Shown piece by piece: positions 33,506-46,600 of a stretch of 64,000 nucleotides of DNA. Source of the DNA: Symsagittifera roscoffensis. Taxonomy: Eukaryota > Xenacoelomorpha > Acoela > Convolutidae. The notes beneath the pieces are model-generated. The model was not told the origin of the DNA, ran no database searches, and worked only from the letters and a program-made list of their open reading frames with translations. The DNA is taken from NCBI RefSeq assembly GCF_963678635.1, contig NC_087068.1:14139872-14203871 (forward strand), given 5' to 3'. The position numbers and the translations under genes were made by a program. Positions within the stretch are counted from its first letter, which is position 1. Each line of letters begins with the position of its first letter.

Positions 33506-35030
33506 GCTGGTGGTAAAAAACATGACAGAACTTGCAGAACTGGAAAAAAGCTATATTGCTATAGCTTTAGCTACATAATTTAGCTGCATTGATGATAAAA
33601 GTGATCAAAACTTTTCAACGACGTAATTATTCTTCGTGGTTTGTTTGAAGTGGAAATATGTTCGTAAGCCCCAAAAAAGCGAGTAAATATAAACATGTGT
33701 GTGAGACAGCAACGGTTTTGTAGCCGAAATTATCAAAAATAATACAGCCAATCAATGCGCCTCCAAAACTTCATCCCTCATAGTAGGAGATGTTGTTGTT
33801 CTACGCACTGAGTATGATTCTGTTCTCTTTTTTTTTCTTGTCACTCGGGCTAAGAAAAGGTGCAATTGTTATAGCATGTCCACATTCATACAACTCATTT
33901 TTTTACTTTTAAAATTCTGTGATATATTTGGGAAATTTAAAAGTTTTTTTAACTAATAATCACTGTCTAAGTTCTTTTCTTTGACATAACTCAGCTGAGC
34001 TGTGAAGAAATTCCTGCCGCAAATACAAAAATTCTAGTTTTCTCAGGTTTTTTCTATCAGTTCTGAGATTGCATGTCTTCAGGTTTGTATATAGATACAG
34101 ACTTTGGGCTCATTTGACCTAACAGGAATTGAAAAATGCTAGCCTTCATGGTAAAACGTTAGGCATATAATTCTCACATATGGAAGAATGCTAGTCATAC
34201 AATTCTCATATCTGAGAAAATGCTAGTCATATTGTTTTCATGCTATATTTTTTATACCCGAGATTTTGCAAACATTCCCTCTTCCAAAAAATAACTGCTT
34301 TTAAATAGATCTCGCATGGAATAAAATCATGAACAAAAACAATGGAAAAAAGGAACATTCCTTTTTGCATTCGTAGCCCCATTTTATCAGTAGATTGATG
34401 GGATTGAGTGGGTTGTTATCAAAAATGAATCAAATAATTTTAAGTTAAAAATAGGCAAAAAAAATTGGTTTAAACATAGTGAAATCCATCAACGACTCTA
34501 ATCAAAATATATAGTTTGATCGCAGAACAGAACTTGGCTCAATTTTTGTTTCTTTTTGTCTAAAAACTTAACCTGTAGATAACCACTTTTTGAAAGCAGC
34601 TATTTCTCTATTTTTTAAAGATGGTTCATCTACGAGTGAAGGTGTCAACATTCCAGTTATTGAGCTACTCATTGAATTGCTGTTTTTTTGGTGACTTATC
34701 TGAGCTGGGTAGTTTTGCTTCATCCTCAAGCCCGGATTATAGTTAGCCCCACACCAAGCTTTCCAAAAAATTTTGACTATGATTTGACTATAGACATGAA
34801 TATGAAAATTGCTCAGCATCATAAGCAAGTTTTGTAAAACTACGTTTTTTTTTCAAATTTTGCCGCAAAAGGTGTAGTTTGATTAGCAAGGTCATGTTAC
34901 AATATGTCTCATCTCCATAATAATTAGATTTTTCGTCATTGGTACGGCATGCGCATAAAAATTGCTCAGCATCTAAAAACATGACTACCAAAATATCCAT
35001 TGCACGGGTTTTGCCTCATCAATTTTGTAT
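33505..35030. other. Intergenic, no gene recognised
   Basis: AT-rich, with local duplicated phrases such as GAAAATTGCTCAGCATC (34803) and AAAATTGCTCAGCATC (34957), and CTAGTCATACAATTCTCATA-type repeats near 34170-34240. No exon with splice sites was convincing. Confidence 0.4.
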
Positions 35031-35910
35031 TTGCAATCTTATTTGTCTACCTCGATCATAGACATGAACATAGAAAAAGTTGATAAAATCGTTCTTGATA
35101 AAACAAAAAGTTTTTGACACAAAGGCTAAGCAGAGCTTCGTAACAATTGCCCTTGCGATACAATAAGAGTTTTGGATTACAAGATATTGACAGTAGAAAA
35201 AAAAAGAAAAATGAAGTCATGTTTTTTGAACAACTGAGCTGAAAAATTTATATCAACAGAAGTTTCATATTTTTGGGTCGAATGATTTTCATAAACAGTC
35301 TCAAAAACATTGAAACTCCCAATGAACGAACGTCAGCTAAAGCGGAAAAACTTGGGTCGATCCTCATAAAGCCGATAACGAAACAATAGTCATAAAAAAT
35401 ATTTAAATCAAAACTTTAAGATCCATCCCTCCTAAAAAAAGCCAAATTGTTTTAAATTCGCCCTTGGAACGACGCGACTTGATTATTGCGATAAAACATA
35501 AGCTTAACCAATTTATTAAAAACAAAGTTGATAAATTAATAACAAGAGAACAACTTCAACACAGAGGCGAAGCAGAGCTTCGCTTCTCTTGCGATACCAA
35601 ACTACATGCTAAAGTCCGAAAGATAATCTGGCTCAGACGAAATCAGAAACAATTAAATGATTTATTTGGAAATTATCATCTGAAACCGAGGAAAATTTAT
35701 CAATTCTCCTAAATTTTTTAAAACCAAAACATGAAAGATTCATGCTACACAAACTCCATTCAACGTACTGATAACCAGTAGATGAAAAATCATGAAAAAA
35801 AAAATCTTGGTCCAGAAATCATGATCCAAAAATTCCTAAGATCACGAAGAAACTTCGATGAAAATCTTGGAACAGAACAATTAGTAAAATACAAACTCCA
35901 CAAGTAAATC
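35030..35910. repeat. Dispersed repeat copy (R35 family)
   Basis: Matches 39417-40030 in order: ATAAACAGTCTCAAAAACAT, GAACGTCAGCTAA, GGGTCGATCCTCATAAAGCC, CCCTTGGAACGACGC, GATTCATGCTACACAAACTC, AATCATGATC, AAAATTCCTAAGATCACGA. Parts recur at 42.72-43.06 and 43.08-43.40 kb. It contains AGGCGAAGCAGAGCTTCGC, a short palindromic motif repeated around the window. An 82-codon frame here is not conserved in the other copies. Confidence 0.7.
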
Positions 35911-36054
35911 AAATAACTAAAATCAACAACAACAAAAAAAATTTTAGATAGAAAAACGAGTCTAAATTTGTCAGCTCAGCCACCAAAGTATAGGCATATA
36001 GATAATGGGCCAAAAGTTTTATTTGAAACAGATTAACCTGAAAAAAAAACAGGT

Positions 36055-36138
36055 TCAGGTCAGATTCGAAGCCATGACCTTTGCCGTCCCATATAGTCGT
36101 TTACACTCCAGGCCACACGTTCCTGAGAAGGTGAAAAA
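36055..36138 (-). mobile_element. tRNA-like SINE head
   Basis: The minus strand has GTGGCCTGGAGTGTAA (A-box-like) and GGCTTCGAATCTGACC (B-box), about 40 bases apart. Acceptor-stem pairing is absent. Confidence 0.4.
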
Positions 36139-36961
36139 TTGGATTTCATTATGAACTAAGGTGTTACCAGGAGATGATTCCAGAAAGGAAAATTAATTTT
36201 GGGAGAAAAGTTAACCCATCGTGCTTTTTCAGTTTTATTTTTCGAACAGATTTTGCCTATTTTCTTTTTGTTGGAAATTTTTACAAAATCGTGTGTTTTA
36301 GTCGATTTAAGTGTGTCTGAAAATTATGTCTAAATATTTACGTTACACGTCAGACCAGCCTCTATCACAAATGTAATCAAAAAAGACGAAAAAGACCGGA
36401 GCAAAAAATACCGCAAGAAATCTTTTCCTCGTTTAAGGACTGAAAAAATCAGAACATTCAAAACGTAGCCAGCAGCAATTGAGAAAGTTCCATTAACCTC
36501 ACAATAACCATAAATAATGTTTTTTTTTCAAACTTTCTGTTTTTGAATTTCAAAGAACTAAACGAATCAATGAAAACTGTATAAAGATTAATCTTTTAAT
36601 CTGCGCGCAATTTGAAAATTGAAATCCTCGCAAATAAAAAGAAAATTCAATGACGTTTTCAACAACAAAGGATTTTTAAGCAGTATAATTTTTTGAAGCG
36701 CATATCTTGACTTGTACCACGAAAACAGCCATTAGACAGATGGAAAAAATCATTGAGCGCAAAGAATCTGAAAGAAAAACCAATATTTTAAGTACAATAT
36801 ATAAGGATTTAAAACTTTTGAAATTCAAGAATTTATGATTGACATTATCGATAAAATTAACTCAATTTGGTAAAACTGGATCAAGAGATAGTTTTACTAT
36901 GCTCGGAAATCTGAAACATGAAATCGAAATAAGAAGACGATCACAGTTTTCGTGAGTGTTA

Positions 36962-37327
36962 CATTTTTGCTCCCAGCCCCCTAAGGGATTCGACACCCTG
37001 CGGACTCAAAAAGTCCCCCTTTGAACTATGTTATGAAATCCATTTTTGGCCGACCGACCGTAAAATTTTTCTTAAGGCTAATTTTGAGGGGGGAGCGCGC
37101 GCCGAAAAAACGCGACTTTTTGGTAAACATTTTCCAAAAAGAGCCCAAACACGCTTTTTTCAGTTTTGACTGCGGCACATAAATTTCGGCCAAAACAGGG
37201 TCTTTGTACTGCTTTGGAAGAGCTCGGAAAATCAATTTGATCGACCTAAAAAAAAGTCGACAAAATTTTCGAACATTTTTTGAAAATCCGCCCAACCCAT
37301 TTCGAGAATATCCTAGATCCGCCCCTG
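36962..37327 (+). mobile_element. hAT-like MITE copy
   Basis: GGGATTCGACACCCTGCGGA, TTTTTGGCCGACCGACCGTA, GGGGGGAGCGCGCGCCGAAA, GGCCAAAACAGGGTC, GGAAGAGCTCGGAAAATCAA, GATCGACC and an intact right terminus CCTAGATCCGCCCCTG. The left end is decayed. Confidence 0.7.
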
Positions 37328-37329
37328 GT

Positions 37330-38780
37330 TAAATTGGTACCTTTGCGCTTAATATCTTATTGGTAGTTAGATCTTGGCAAGCTGATCAAATGATTCAGTG
37401 ATTCTGCTAAACAACTTAACAATTCGAAAAACATCTATTATCTGGTGTAGTAGAATTATTAACGCTTGCTAATCGTAAGCGTAATCGCTATCTTTGACAT
37501 CAAGAACATGAGCTTCATGGCACGAAAAATGCTTCGCAATATACTTCAAGCTCCGTTTGCAGTACAACCTATTCTAGGTTCAACATATTGTAAATTTATT
37601 CAAAAATTTAGAGGACGGTCAAAACAATCAAAGCTTATGCCCAATGTCTTGTTTCTCTTAAGTGAGCCTTTTGTGGAAACGATCGAAAACTGCGACACCA
37701 AATTAAATTTAAAAAAACTTATACGGATAAATTTTAGTGATTTCTATTATTCAAATGTACATCGATAACTTTGTTTAATCATAAATAAATCAATATAAGG
37801 AGACAACTTCAATCATACCAGCACCTAATTGAACAAACTAATTAAACAAAGAAAGCTACTCCCACAAACCAGCTGATTTTTGCACCAGACCCTCAAGGTT
37901 TTCAATGATCTGTTTTGACAGAAATGGACTGAAGTCCTTAAGAGCTAGATGGTGTTTCAAATTTTTTTTCGAATTTAACCATCGTTATTTTAAACTTTCC
38001 TACTGGAGGTTGTGAGAATTAACTTTCATGAAGCATCAAGAACAAATTACCATAACCATATTTATTAAGTTATTATTAAGTTAACCACAGCAACTCAGAA
38101 GAATAAATTCTCAAGAGACAATTTAGCAGACAATCCCAGATTGCATATCCGAGTTAGCTATTGAGGTGTAGCAGCAAAAACTTGATTACAATTTAACAAT
38201 CATAAATTAAGACAATGATGACAAATAAATAGCAAAAAATAGGAAAAATACTATTGAAGTTCACCATAATAAAAAGATCAGACATGGTTCAGCTTCTAGG
38301 TGCACACCTCAGAACATTGAACTCAGGTAATCTTCAAACTTGAGTTCCGAGAAATTAGAGCTTTATATCCATTGGGATTACATTTCTAATTCTTACGAGG
38401 TTCCTCAAGCATCAGAATCAGATATTTCAAGCAGTCAAATTTCGAGCAACTGTCAAAGTGCTTGATGTTTTCGTGAACCAATCCTTATACAAAACGTTAT
38501 AACAGACTTTATCAGACTTTTATGCCAATGATATAGCTCACCATCTTTTTTATTTCATAAAAATCCAGAGCTTTAAAATAAACTCATTTCATTCCTGGTT
38601 GATATATCGACTGGTTGTTCACGACACAATGACACTTTCTAATTTTAGTCTTGGATAATATTAGGTTCATTTTAGTTTACTTTCAGTTTTTTTAGCACAT
38701 ATGCACATAGGGGACAAATTGTTCAGCGTTTTCCACATGTATTCAGAGCTCGCTTCAAAGCAATTCGCTTAAGAATTTTA
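37330..38780. other. Intergenic; one unassigned ORF
   Basis: A plus-strand open frame at 37466-37768 (first ATG at 37508) could encode about 86 residues rich in basic and hydrophobic amino acids. No family, splice partner or promoter was recognised. No other feature seen. Confidence 0.3.
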
Positions 38781-38799
38781 AGCTTCAAATGAGTACTTC

Positions 38800-38930
38800 T
38801 ACTTCTAGGCGGGTCCAGTTACCGAGCCCTGATTGGCTGGACATTTGCACGGGCTCGAAGTTGATTGGCTGAGACTCCGTTTTGCATCCCTGAAACACCA
38901 AATTGGCTTTGAACTATTCTTCAGCGAGAC
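38800..38930 (-). promoter_or_regulatory. CCAAT-rich promoter-like patch
   Basis: The plus strand reads CCTGATTGGCTGG, GTTGATTGGCTGAG and AAATTGGCTTTG, giving two good and one weaker CCAAT boxes on the minus strand within 70 bp. The patch is locally GC-richer, with ATTTGCAC and TTTTGCATC octamer-like words. No transcription unit could be assigned. Confidence 0.3.
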
Positions 38931-39416
38931 CTATCTATGAGAGGAATGGCCCAGGAGAAAAACGGCTCTAAGTGAAGAGCAAGTCGAATCTGATAAGCTA
39001 ATAAAAAATGACTTTGCATCTAACTAAAAGATCAACTGAAGCTATTTAGTCGTTTTTTTGCCGCCTAATTCGCGCCAAAGCTGTAGAAAAAGGAGACACC
39101 TATCTTATAATACCATTAGCCAAGATTTGTTTGATTTATTTGTCGTCCATGCCATAGCAACCAAACGGTCATACCTTAGCCGTGTGGGACTAGCAATCAC
39201 GGCAAACGCTCAATAATGGGGTAATTTTAGCCAACTTATTATAGCATCGATTAATTGATTCGTTAGACATTTGGTGACATTTTAAACATAATTTTCGTCG
39301 CTGAGAAGTTACCAAGCAATGATTAATGAGATAGCAGAAGCAGATCATTTAATATGACCATGATGAGCTATACTACTAAACTGAATGTCGAACAATCAAT
39401 TTCAGATAATTTTAAT

Positions 39417-40030
39417 ACGTAGGCGAAGCGGAGTATCATATATTATCTGAAGTCATGTTTTTTGAAAAATTGAGCTAAAAAAATTACACGAAAAAAAATC
39501 TACAAAAACTTCAAATCTTTGGCTCGGATGAACTTCATAAACAGCCTTAGAAAACATTGAAAATCACAAGGAGCGAGCGTCAGCTAAGGCGAAAAAAATT
39601 GGGTCGATCCTCATTAAGCCAAAAACGAAACTGTAGTCATGAAAATCTTCAAGCTAAAAAAAATTTCAATCAAAATTTTAAAACCCATCTTCTCAAAAAA
39701 GACCTGAGCATTTTCAAATTTGCCCTTGGAACTACGCAACTTTATTATGTCGATTAAACATAAGCCGAACCCATTTAACCGAAGAAAAAATACAAATTCT
39801 TAAAATTAGCTGTTCGTTAAATTATCGGCTGAAAACCGAGGAAATTTTAGCAATTCTTCTAAAAATCTTTTACCAAAACATAAAAGATTCCTGCTACACA
39901 AACTCCATTCAATGTTTTTGATAACAAGTAGATCGAAAAAATAAGGGAAAAAAAGAAATTTTGGTCCAAAAATCATGATCTAAAAATTCCTAAGCTCACG
40001 AAAAAACTTCGCTGAAAATCTTGGAAGCGA
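39417..40030. repeat. Dispersed repeat copy (R35 family)
   Basis: Second long copy: ATAAACAGCCTTAGAAAACAT, GAGCGTCAGCTAAGGCGAAA, GGGTCGATCCTCATTAAGCC, CCCTTGGAACTACGC, GATTCCTGCTACACAAACTC, AAATCATGATCTAAAAATTCC. It starts at TACGTAGGCGAAGCGGAG, a variant of the short palindromic motif. Diverged from 35.0-35.9 kb by substitutions and indels. Confidence 0.7.
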
Positions 40031-40800
40031 ACAAAATGCAGGTCCATCAATCTCCAGATGTATCAAATTTTTCAATCGAAAAAAACTGCATGTCTGAATA
40101 TCCGGATGTATCAAAAGACACTTTTGATTACTTGCTAAAAACCAAGATCAAGATGAGCGAAAAAAAATAAAATATTGATATTTCAAAAAGTTGAAAACAA
40201 ATATTTCAAAAAATTACTACAAAAGAAATTGCAATCAATTTGGAAAACTCTAAAATCCAATGAAATGAACCCAACAACATCAAATCAATCTTGTCAAATA
40301 TGAAGCTAATAAGCAACAGTAAGGTAGCTAATCCACAACAAAAAAGATTAAAAATAAAAGAAGACGCCCGTTAGTGAAATATATACACACAACTTCATAA
40401 CTTTCAAAGAACAACCAGAAACAACCGCATTCTTAGATATCGTTCAACATCCGCAAATACTTCGAGCACAAGATTATCAAGTCAAAGTTTAAAAACAAAA
40501 AATTCCGGAAACTTTAATAGACTGAAGTAAAAGCACTCAAACAAAAAATCGACACTAAACTGTGTTAACCTAACTGAACACTCTATCAATATCAAAAAAT
40601 ACATGCAATTAAAAAAAGACTGAAAATGAATGAATAAACAAAAAATCACTTCGAAAATATTCTTTCAAACTGAAAGTTTTAGCGTGTATAACAAAGCATA
40701 TTGAAAAACGTTTACAAAAAACCTTTGAGCATTTTATGTTCTTCGAAATGAACTAAACAATTAATTGAATAGAACTTTCACACGGCAAAAAGCCGACATA
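40030..40800. other. Intergenic, A-rich, no gene recognised
   Basis: Long runs of A and AAATC-type words; only short chance ORFs. Confidence 0.4.
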
Positions 40801-40839
40801 ATTCGGTCGAAATCAATTAAGCCTACAAAAAAAACAATT

Positions 40840-41625
40840 TAACATCTAGGGTAGTGGAATTTCCCGCAGCCTGTTTTTTTATTGAACTCATGACTGCAAA
40901 GCCACTTACACGGAAAAGATTGCCATAACCTATCTTTTCAAATGAATTAAATCCCAGATTTGTCAGGGTAGTTTTCGAGAAAGGAAAAACTTGCAAACAT
41001 TTTGAAAACGGCGAAAATTTCATATTGTGGACAATTCCAAGGACATAAAATGTTTTTCAACAAAAATTAAAGGGTCGACGCTTCTTTAAGAAAAAATTTC
41101 AAAACCGCCTTATTTGATTTAATCCTTAATCTCATATTCGATTGCGTAGACTCCAAAAAACGGTCACAAAAAGAATCAAATTTGACTCTATCGAGCGTTT
41201 CAGGTTTTTTTCTACAAAAAAAACGGGGTACCGCCTTATGCAACGAAGACGCCACAATCTTTTTTTTTCGAATGAACCATTAATCTGGATTTGGCAGGGT
41301 CGTTTTGAAAGCTAAAAATTGGAGGGTTATCCGCTTATGTAACCGAGCTTTTTACATGTCATTTTTTGATCGAAACCAAAAATTAAGGTTTGGGGGGTTA
41401 GTTTTCACGAACTAAAAAAAGGTCGAAAAAAAACAGTAAAAAAATCCAAATTTTGACTTTTCTGATGGCCATTATTTTTTATTTTTTTAAAATTTTGGGC
41501 GTAGCCCCCCCCCCAAATGCAGCGGAGCTTCTCACAACCCGCGCGTTAGATTGAACTCAAAATCTCAAGATTTATGAGGGTAGTTATCGAGAAAATGAAA
41601 AATTCCAAAAAAATTGGCTCAAAAT
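40840..41625. repeat. Degenerate tandem repeat, about 150-200 bp period
   Basis: The phrase 'ATTTGTCAGGGTAG, TTTTCGAGAAAGG' and its variants (ATTTGGCAGGGTCGTTTTGA; TTTGGGGGGTTAGTTTTCAC; TTTATGAGGGTAGTTATCGA) recur about every 160-370 bp, each next to similar GAACTCA or GAACCA words. Boundaries are unclear and divergence is high. Confidence 0.45.
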
Positions 41626-42054
41626 TCCTCCCACACTATTTCTTGAAGGCTGTAGGAAGAAGTGGGATCAGGTACGAAAAGACTACGGAATTATGCAGGC
41701 AGACAAGAATTATGAAAAATGAATAATTAAGAACCTTGTACAAAATAATGCCCATAAAATTACTAATAAACGACTGGTCAAAAAAACATAGCCAACAGAC
41801 TATTGCAAAATAGTCAATGAACGCAACTACACAGAAAAATTACTGCCTCGTTTTTTCGAAAGTCTCAACTTTCAATTTTTCAAAGCGAAAAAGTGATGCC
41901 CTTGAATCTCCAGAACAATTTATGATTGAGCCTTTTTGAAAAAATTAGCCCAATTTAACAAAACTGGATCAATAAAAGTAAAATTTTTATTTTGCTGGGA
42001 AATCTTAAAAATTAAATTCCACTTTCGAAACTTAATTCAATCACATTTTTCGTA

Positions 42055-43620
42055 ACCTTTACACTTTTCCTGTTCGATAGTGGAGCTTGCCTTTTTTACC
42101 AAAAAAAATGAACTTAAAACGAAATCAAAAGTCATACCGCGAAAAACTAAATTTAAGCCAGACTTTAACTGCAAAAGAGGAGAAAAAAATCCTCACAAAC
42201 TATATAATTATAAAACGAGCTTCAACTATGATTGAAATAATGACAATTTGCTCAAAATAGATAGATGGGACAGAGCGGTTGTAACAGGAGAGTGTTTTAC
42301 TTTAAGTTACAAAGCCGAAATTAACATATCAAAAAACCATAAAAAACGTTGTAAACAACCCCCTTTTGGAGGTATTTGACTTTGATCGAACCCTGATAAA
42401 TGTAAAACTGTCTTGTTAAAAAAATTGAAATGCATGCTTCAAATCATAAGCAGAAACAATATTTCAAAAAATTTATTGCTATTTAAAAAGCCTTTAAAAA
42501 GCCGTTGAATTGCAAATAATTTATATTGATTATCCAAAAGTACTTCAGATAAACAAGAGTTTTCCATATTCAAGGTACAGAAAAACATCGCACTGAAATT
42601 TATGTTTTTGCATTTTGGCTTCAAGCCCGGTCGGATTTGAACGAGGCGCCGATCTAAAAGCGAAGTAAATACACAAAGCAAAAAAAAAAACGGTTTCATA
42701 TGTGAAAAAATAACTCTAAAATTGTTTCAATTAAAATTGTTACGACCTATCTCTGAAACAGGCAAAAACAATTTAAAACTCGCCATTGAAATTGCGCAAC
42801 ATAAATTGACTAGCTATACAATTAAAACATCGCATTACAAAAATGTCATAGCTTTGTTACGGACGATATTTTTAAACAGCCTTATCGAGCATTGAGATTC
42901 AATGATCAAGCGGAAATGAAACAAAACAAAAAAACTAACTATAAAATTAAACTTTTACAACTCCATCCCTCTTGAAACAAGCAAAAGCATTTAAAAAATT
43001 TCAATATTGAAGCTTCGCAACATAGATTGACAAGCTATACCATTAAAATATTGCATTACAAGATATTGAATAGAAAAAAACTAAGCTGAAAAAATAACTT
43101 GAAAAAGTCCAAAAAAACGTATCTACCAAAATTTCAGACCTTTGCCTTGGTCGATGTTGTAAATAGCCCAAACAAGCATTGAAAATCATTGAGCGCGTTG
43201 GCAAATGAGGCCAAAAAACTGAGGCAAGCCTCGTTAAACCGAAAACGAAATTTGAGACATAAAATAATCAAGCTATAAAGTTTTAAGTATATGTTTACTA
43301 CCCATCTCCCCTGAAACAAGCAAAAGTATTGAAAACAATTCGCCCATGAAACCGCTCAACATAAGATCCGCTTGAAAAGTTTACCAGATAATATAAGTTC
43401 CGTTGCGAATGCGGAAAATTAAAGTGTGTTTTTCGTAACTTTTTCACTTTTGCTGTTCGATTGTGGAGTTTACCTTCCTTTTAACAAAGAAAACGAACTG
43501 AATTTCGAAATAAATCGAAATTCAAACTGCAAAAAATTAAAATTTGACTAAAAAAACTTTAAAAGATCATCACGACCTATATAAGAGTCTGAACTACGTT
43601 CATCGACTCATAATAACAAT
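42055..43620. repeat. Repeated block with TATA-like ends
   Basis: CGTAACCTTTACACTTTTCC with GTTCGATAGTGGAG (42050-42085) recurs as CGTAACTTTTTCACTTTTGC with GTTCGATTGTGGAG (43434-43470). Both copies then run to ACTATATAATTATAAAACGA (42198) or CCTATATAAGAGTC (43576) and an ATG-containing word. Between them lie further R35-family pieces (CATTACAAAATAT-type). The TATA-bearing end could be a mobile-element promoter. No conserved ORF. Confidence 0.45.
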
Positions 43621-43646
43621 GGCAGAGGCGGAGATTGTGAAGTAGG

Positions 43647-46600
43647 TTAGACTAGTCTGCACGTGCACTCACTTCTGCTCTTGCGTGGGGTGTTCTCAGT
43701 GCTGTTCGCAGCTGGTCGAGATCCAAACTCCTCCTCCTCGCCCGATTCGATGCCCCCCGCTTTTGCGAGTCTGTCCTGGGCCTCCTTGTTGATCTGTCTA
43801 TCTCTGATGTACTTCAGCTGGAACTGGATGAAGTTCCACATCAGCCACGTTTGCAGTCCAAACACACCGACAAGACACATGATCCTGGTGTGAAACACAC
43901 AAACAATATTATTTGTCAGCAAAATTGATTTCAACTATTGAGTCTTAGATTGTGCTTTTTGTAGTCTGAAACAGATATGTATAACTTTCATCAAACAAAA
44001 CCGGTGAAATATTGTCACGCAGAGGCGAAACAGAGCTTAGCACCATTTTCAATACCGAAAGAAACACAATATTTGATAACTAGAATCATGAATAAGTTCT
44101 ATTAAGCTTTTCAAGTACCGAAAATAAACTGTGAATTCAAAACATTTCAAGCATACCAAAAATACGACTTAGAAAAAACCATATCCAAAACAATAAATAA
44201 AAAGCTACAGATCAATCATTTTATCTTCCAGAACAAAACTCAATCACAAAAAATGGCTTACATTCAGCATCATATGAAGCCAACAAAACACCATACTTAA
44301 AGAGGAAACGAACAACATAACCAATGGGCAGTGGGATAAGATTTATAATGAACATAATAATTACACAGAAGCGAAGTTGCACTTCGCATTCACAAGCAAA
44401 AAAACGATAACGCTACTGGGAATAACTGAATGAGTAAAACTGAGTCTACAAAATTTCTTAAGTGACGCACGCCAATTATGAGTCTACATAATTTCTAAGT
44501 GACGCAAGCCAATTATGACGCATTAGCAGTACCAGTCAATTTGGAAAAAAGAAATTTCCCAACTAATATGCCTCAATTTATAGAGGGGACGCATTTTAAT
44601 TAGTATACAAAAAAAGTTCATTAAAACATCCGACCCTGCCCATGTTCGAACCCTCTTATTTTGTTGCGGGTCTCCTTCCCTACCTCTACGCTACAGTTCC
44701 ATGATACCTTGCAGCTAAAGTGCTATGTGTTATATAACAGTCTGAGTTAATATCCGTAGCTTTGGCTGTACTTAGTAGCTGGTTATTGATCAAAATGAAC
44801 ACTCTCAAAATGAATACACTTTATCGCAACAATATTTGCGACTTAGATTGGAAAAAAAGAGTTCAAACTATTACACAAGCTTTGCTTGTGTAATAATGAA
44901 AGCATAACGAAATTTGCTGGCCGCAAAAGAAAAATCTGTGATGTTAAATACGCTGAAAACTTGAGAAGAAAACCAAAAGTCTGACAGATTTTTACCGGAC
45001 AACAATTAAATTTTATATATACTGAAAACAAACAAGCTACGACCGGGACTCGAACCCCATCACTTCAAATGTTCAAAGGCGACCACGTTACCTCTCGGCC
45101 AAGTGTGAACAAGCTTGCTACTTGTTAAGGATAATTAATAAAGCCAATAAGAAAACCAAGTAAGATTTGTAAGAAAAGTTGTTAAAGGGGAAAAAATCCA
45201 ATTGCCGATTACAAGAAACTTGCCCTCGCATAAGTAAACATTATAAAAACCGTAACTAAATACTGAATTTCAATTAAATACTGAATGAAAATACAAACCT
45301 AATTCCAAAGGTGTTGAAGTTTCCACTTTTTAGATCAATTACTTCAATTTCAGATTTGCTCAGCCCAACCCTAAAATGGACATCAGTATTACTTCAGAAA
45401 GAACTTGAAGAGATAACACGACTTGAAAAGGTTCTTACCAAAAAGTAAGGAAAGCACAGAGAAAGGTAAATAGGCGACCGACCACGAAACAGGCAGCCCA
45501 TGCATAAAACCTAAAAGCCACAAACGCATTAAAAGAGACAAATAAAATCTAAAGAAAATTATTAAACAAATTTGTGAGACTGCTTTTTGTTGAAAACAGT
45601 TTCTAAGTTAGCTCACTATACTAAAATTAGACTTTCAACTTTCATACAAATTTTGACGCATGTAATGACTTACACTAGCTGGGCAATCTGTTCCTTTTCT
45701 ACTATCTTGAGAAAACGGGCGGCATGGAAGAGAAACTCGATAGTGTAATGAACAAAGATCAGCAACATCGCCAGGCGACTGAAGCTGAACATTACGCACA
45801 AGTTAATATCTTTTTCTACATGAAAAACATATTGAATTCTAGTATAAAAATATTCACTTGAGAAAATATGCTGCTGTCAAAAACACCAAATACAATGATG
45901 AATATGTAATTTGATGGGGCATGTCTTCCTAAACGCAGAAAACTTTATCAGGAAGATGCTTAAAAGGTAATATATGGAATAACAGTCCGATGAATTTCTA
46001 ACCTTTCGAACTTTTTGAAAATAAATTTCAGGAAATATGTGAATCCAGTACGAGATCTAAAATGACATAAATCAGAATTATTTTATGTAGTTTTTTCATC
46101 TGTAAAAATGTATCCGACAAAAAAGATGAAAATTCAATGACAACTTACCTGTATCACAAAGAAGAACTTTTGGTGAAGCCTAAATTTTGGGAAAATTATT
46201 AAATTTTAATAAATTCTTCGTTGTAATATCAAACTGTTCAATCAATACGTACACATGGTATTTATGAGGATAATCATCCCATAAATAAGAAATCGAAACC
46301 GGAACTTGTTCCTAAAAGCATTTAAGGATTTAATAGTAAAAGTGAGAAATTTACAAAGAAAATAACTTTTTTTTTAATTTGAAAAATTTTTAATTTGAAA
46401 ATAACAAGTTTTGAACATACCAAACTAAAGATATAGCCCAATAAGCCGAGCGATAATGCATAGAAAACTCCGAGCTGGGCGCTTTCGTTGAATTTACTCA
46501 GCTTGCTTTTGGACAAGTGGGACTTTTTCAGAAACTTCTGCAACAAAACAACTTTACTGTTCAATCTGATGAAAAATTGATACAATACGTTAGATTTCCA

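Larger units (their letters stand above)
43890..45295. other. Last intron of the TRAM gene, repeat-rich
   Basis: A 1.4-kb intron, much longer than the gene's other introns. It contains a GGCGAAACAGAGCTTAGC palindromic-motif copy (44025), a GAAGCGAAGTTGCACTTCGC copy (44370), a short tandem duplication (GAGTCTACA with AATTTCT and AAGTGACGCA, 44440-44510) and two tRNA-like SINE heads. Confidence 0.7.

Noticed and set aside
37466..37768. 100-codon plus-strand ORF
   Set aside because: Only mildly longer than chance; first ATG is internal; no family, splice site or promoter recognised.
45035..45125. Functional tRNA gene
   Set aside because: A and B boxes are good but acceptor and T stems do not pair properly; better read as SINE head or pseudogene.
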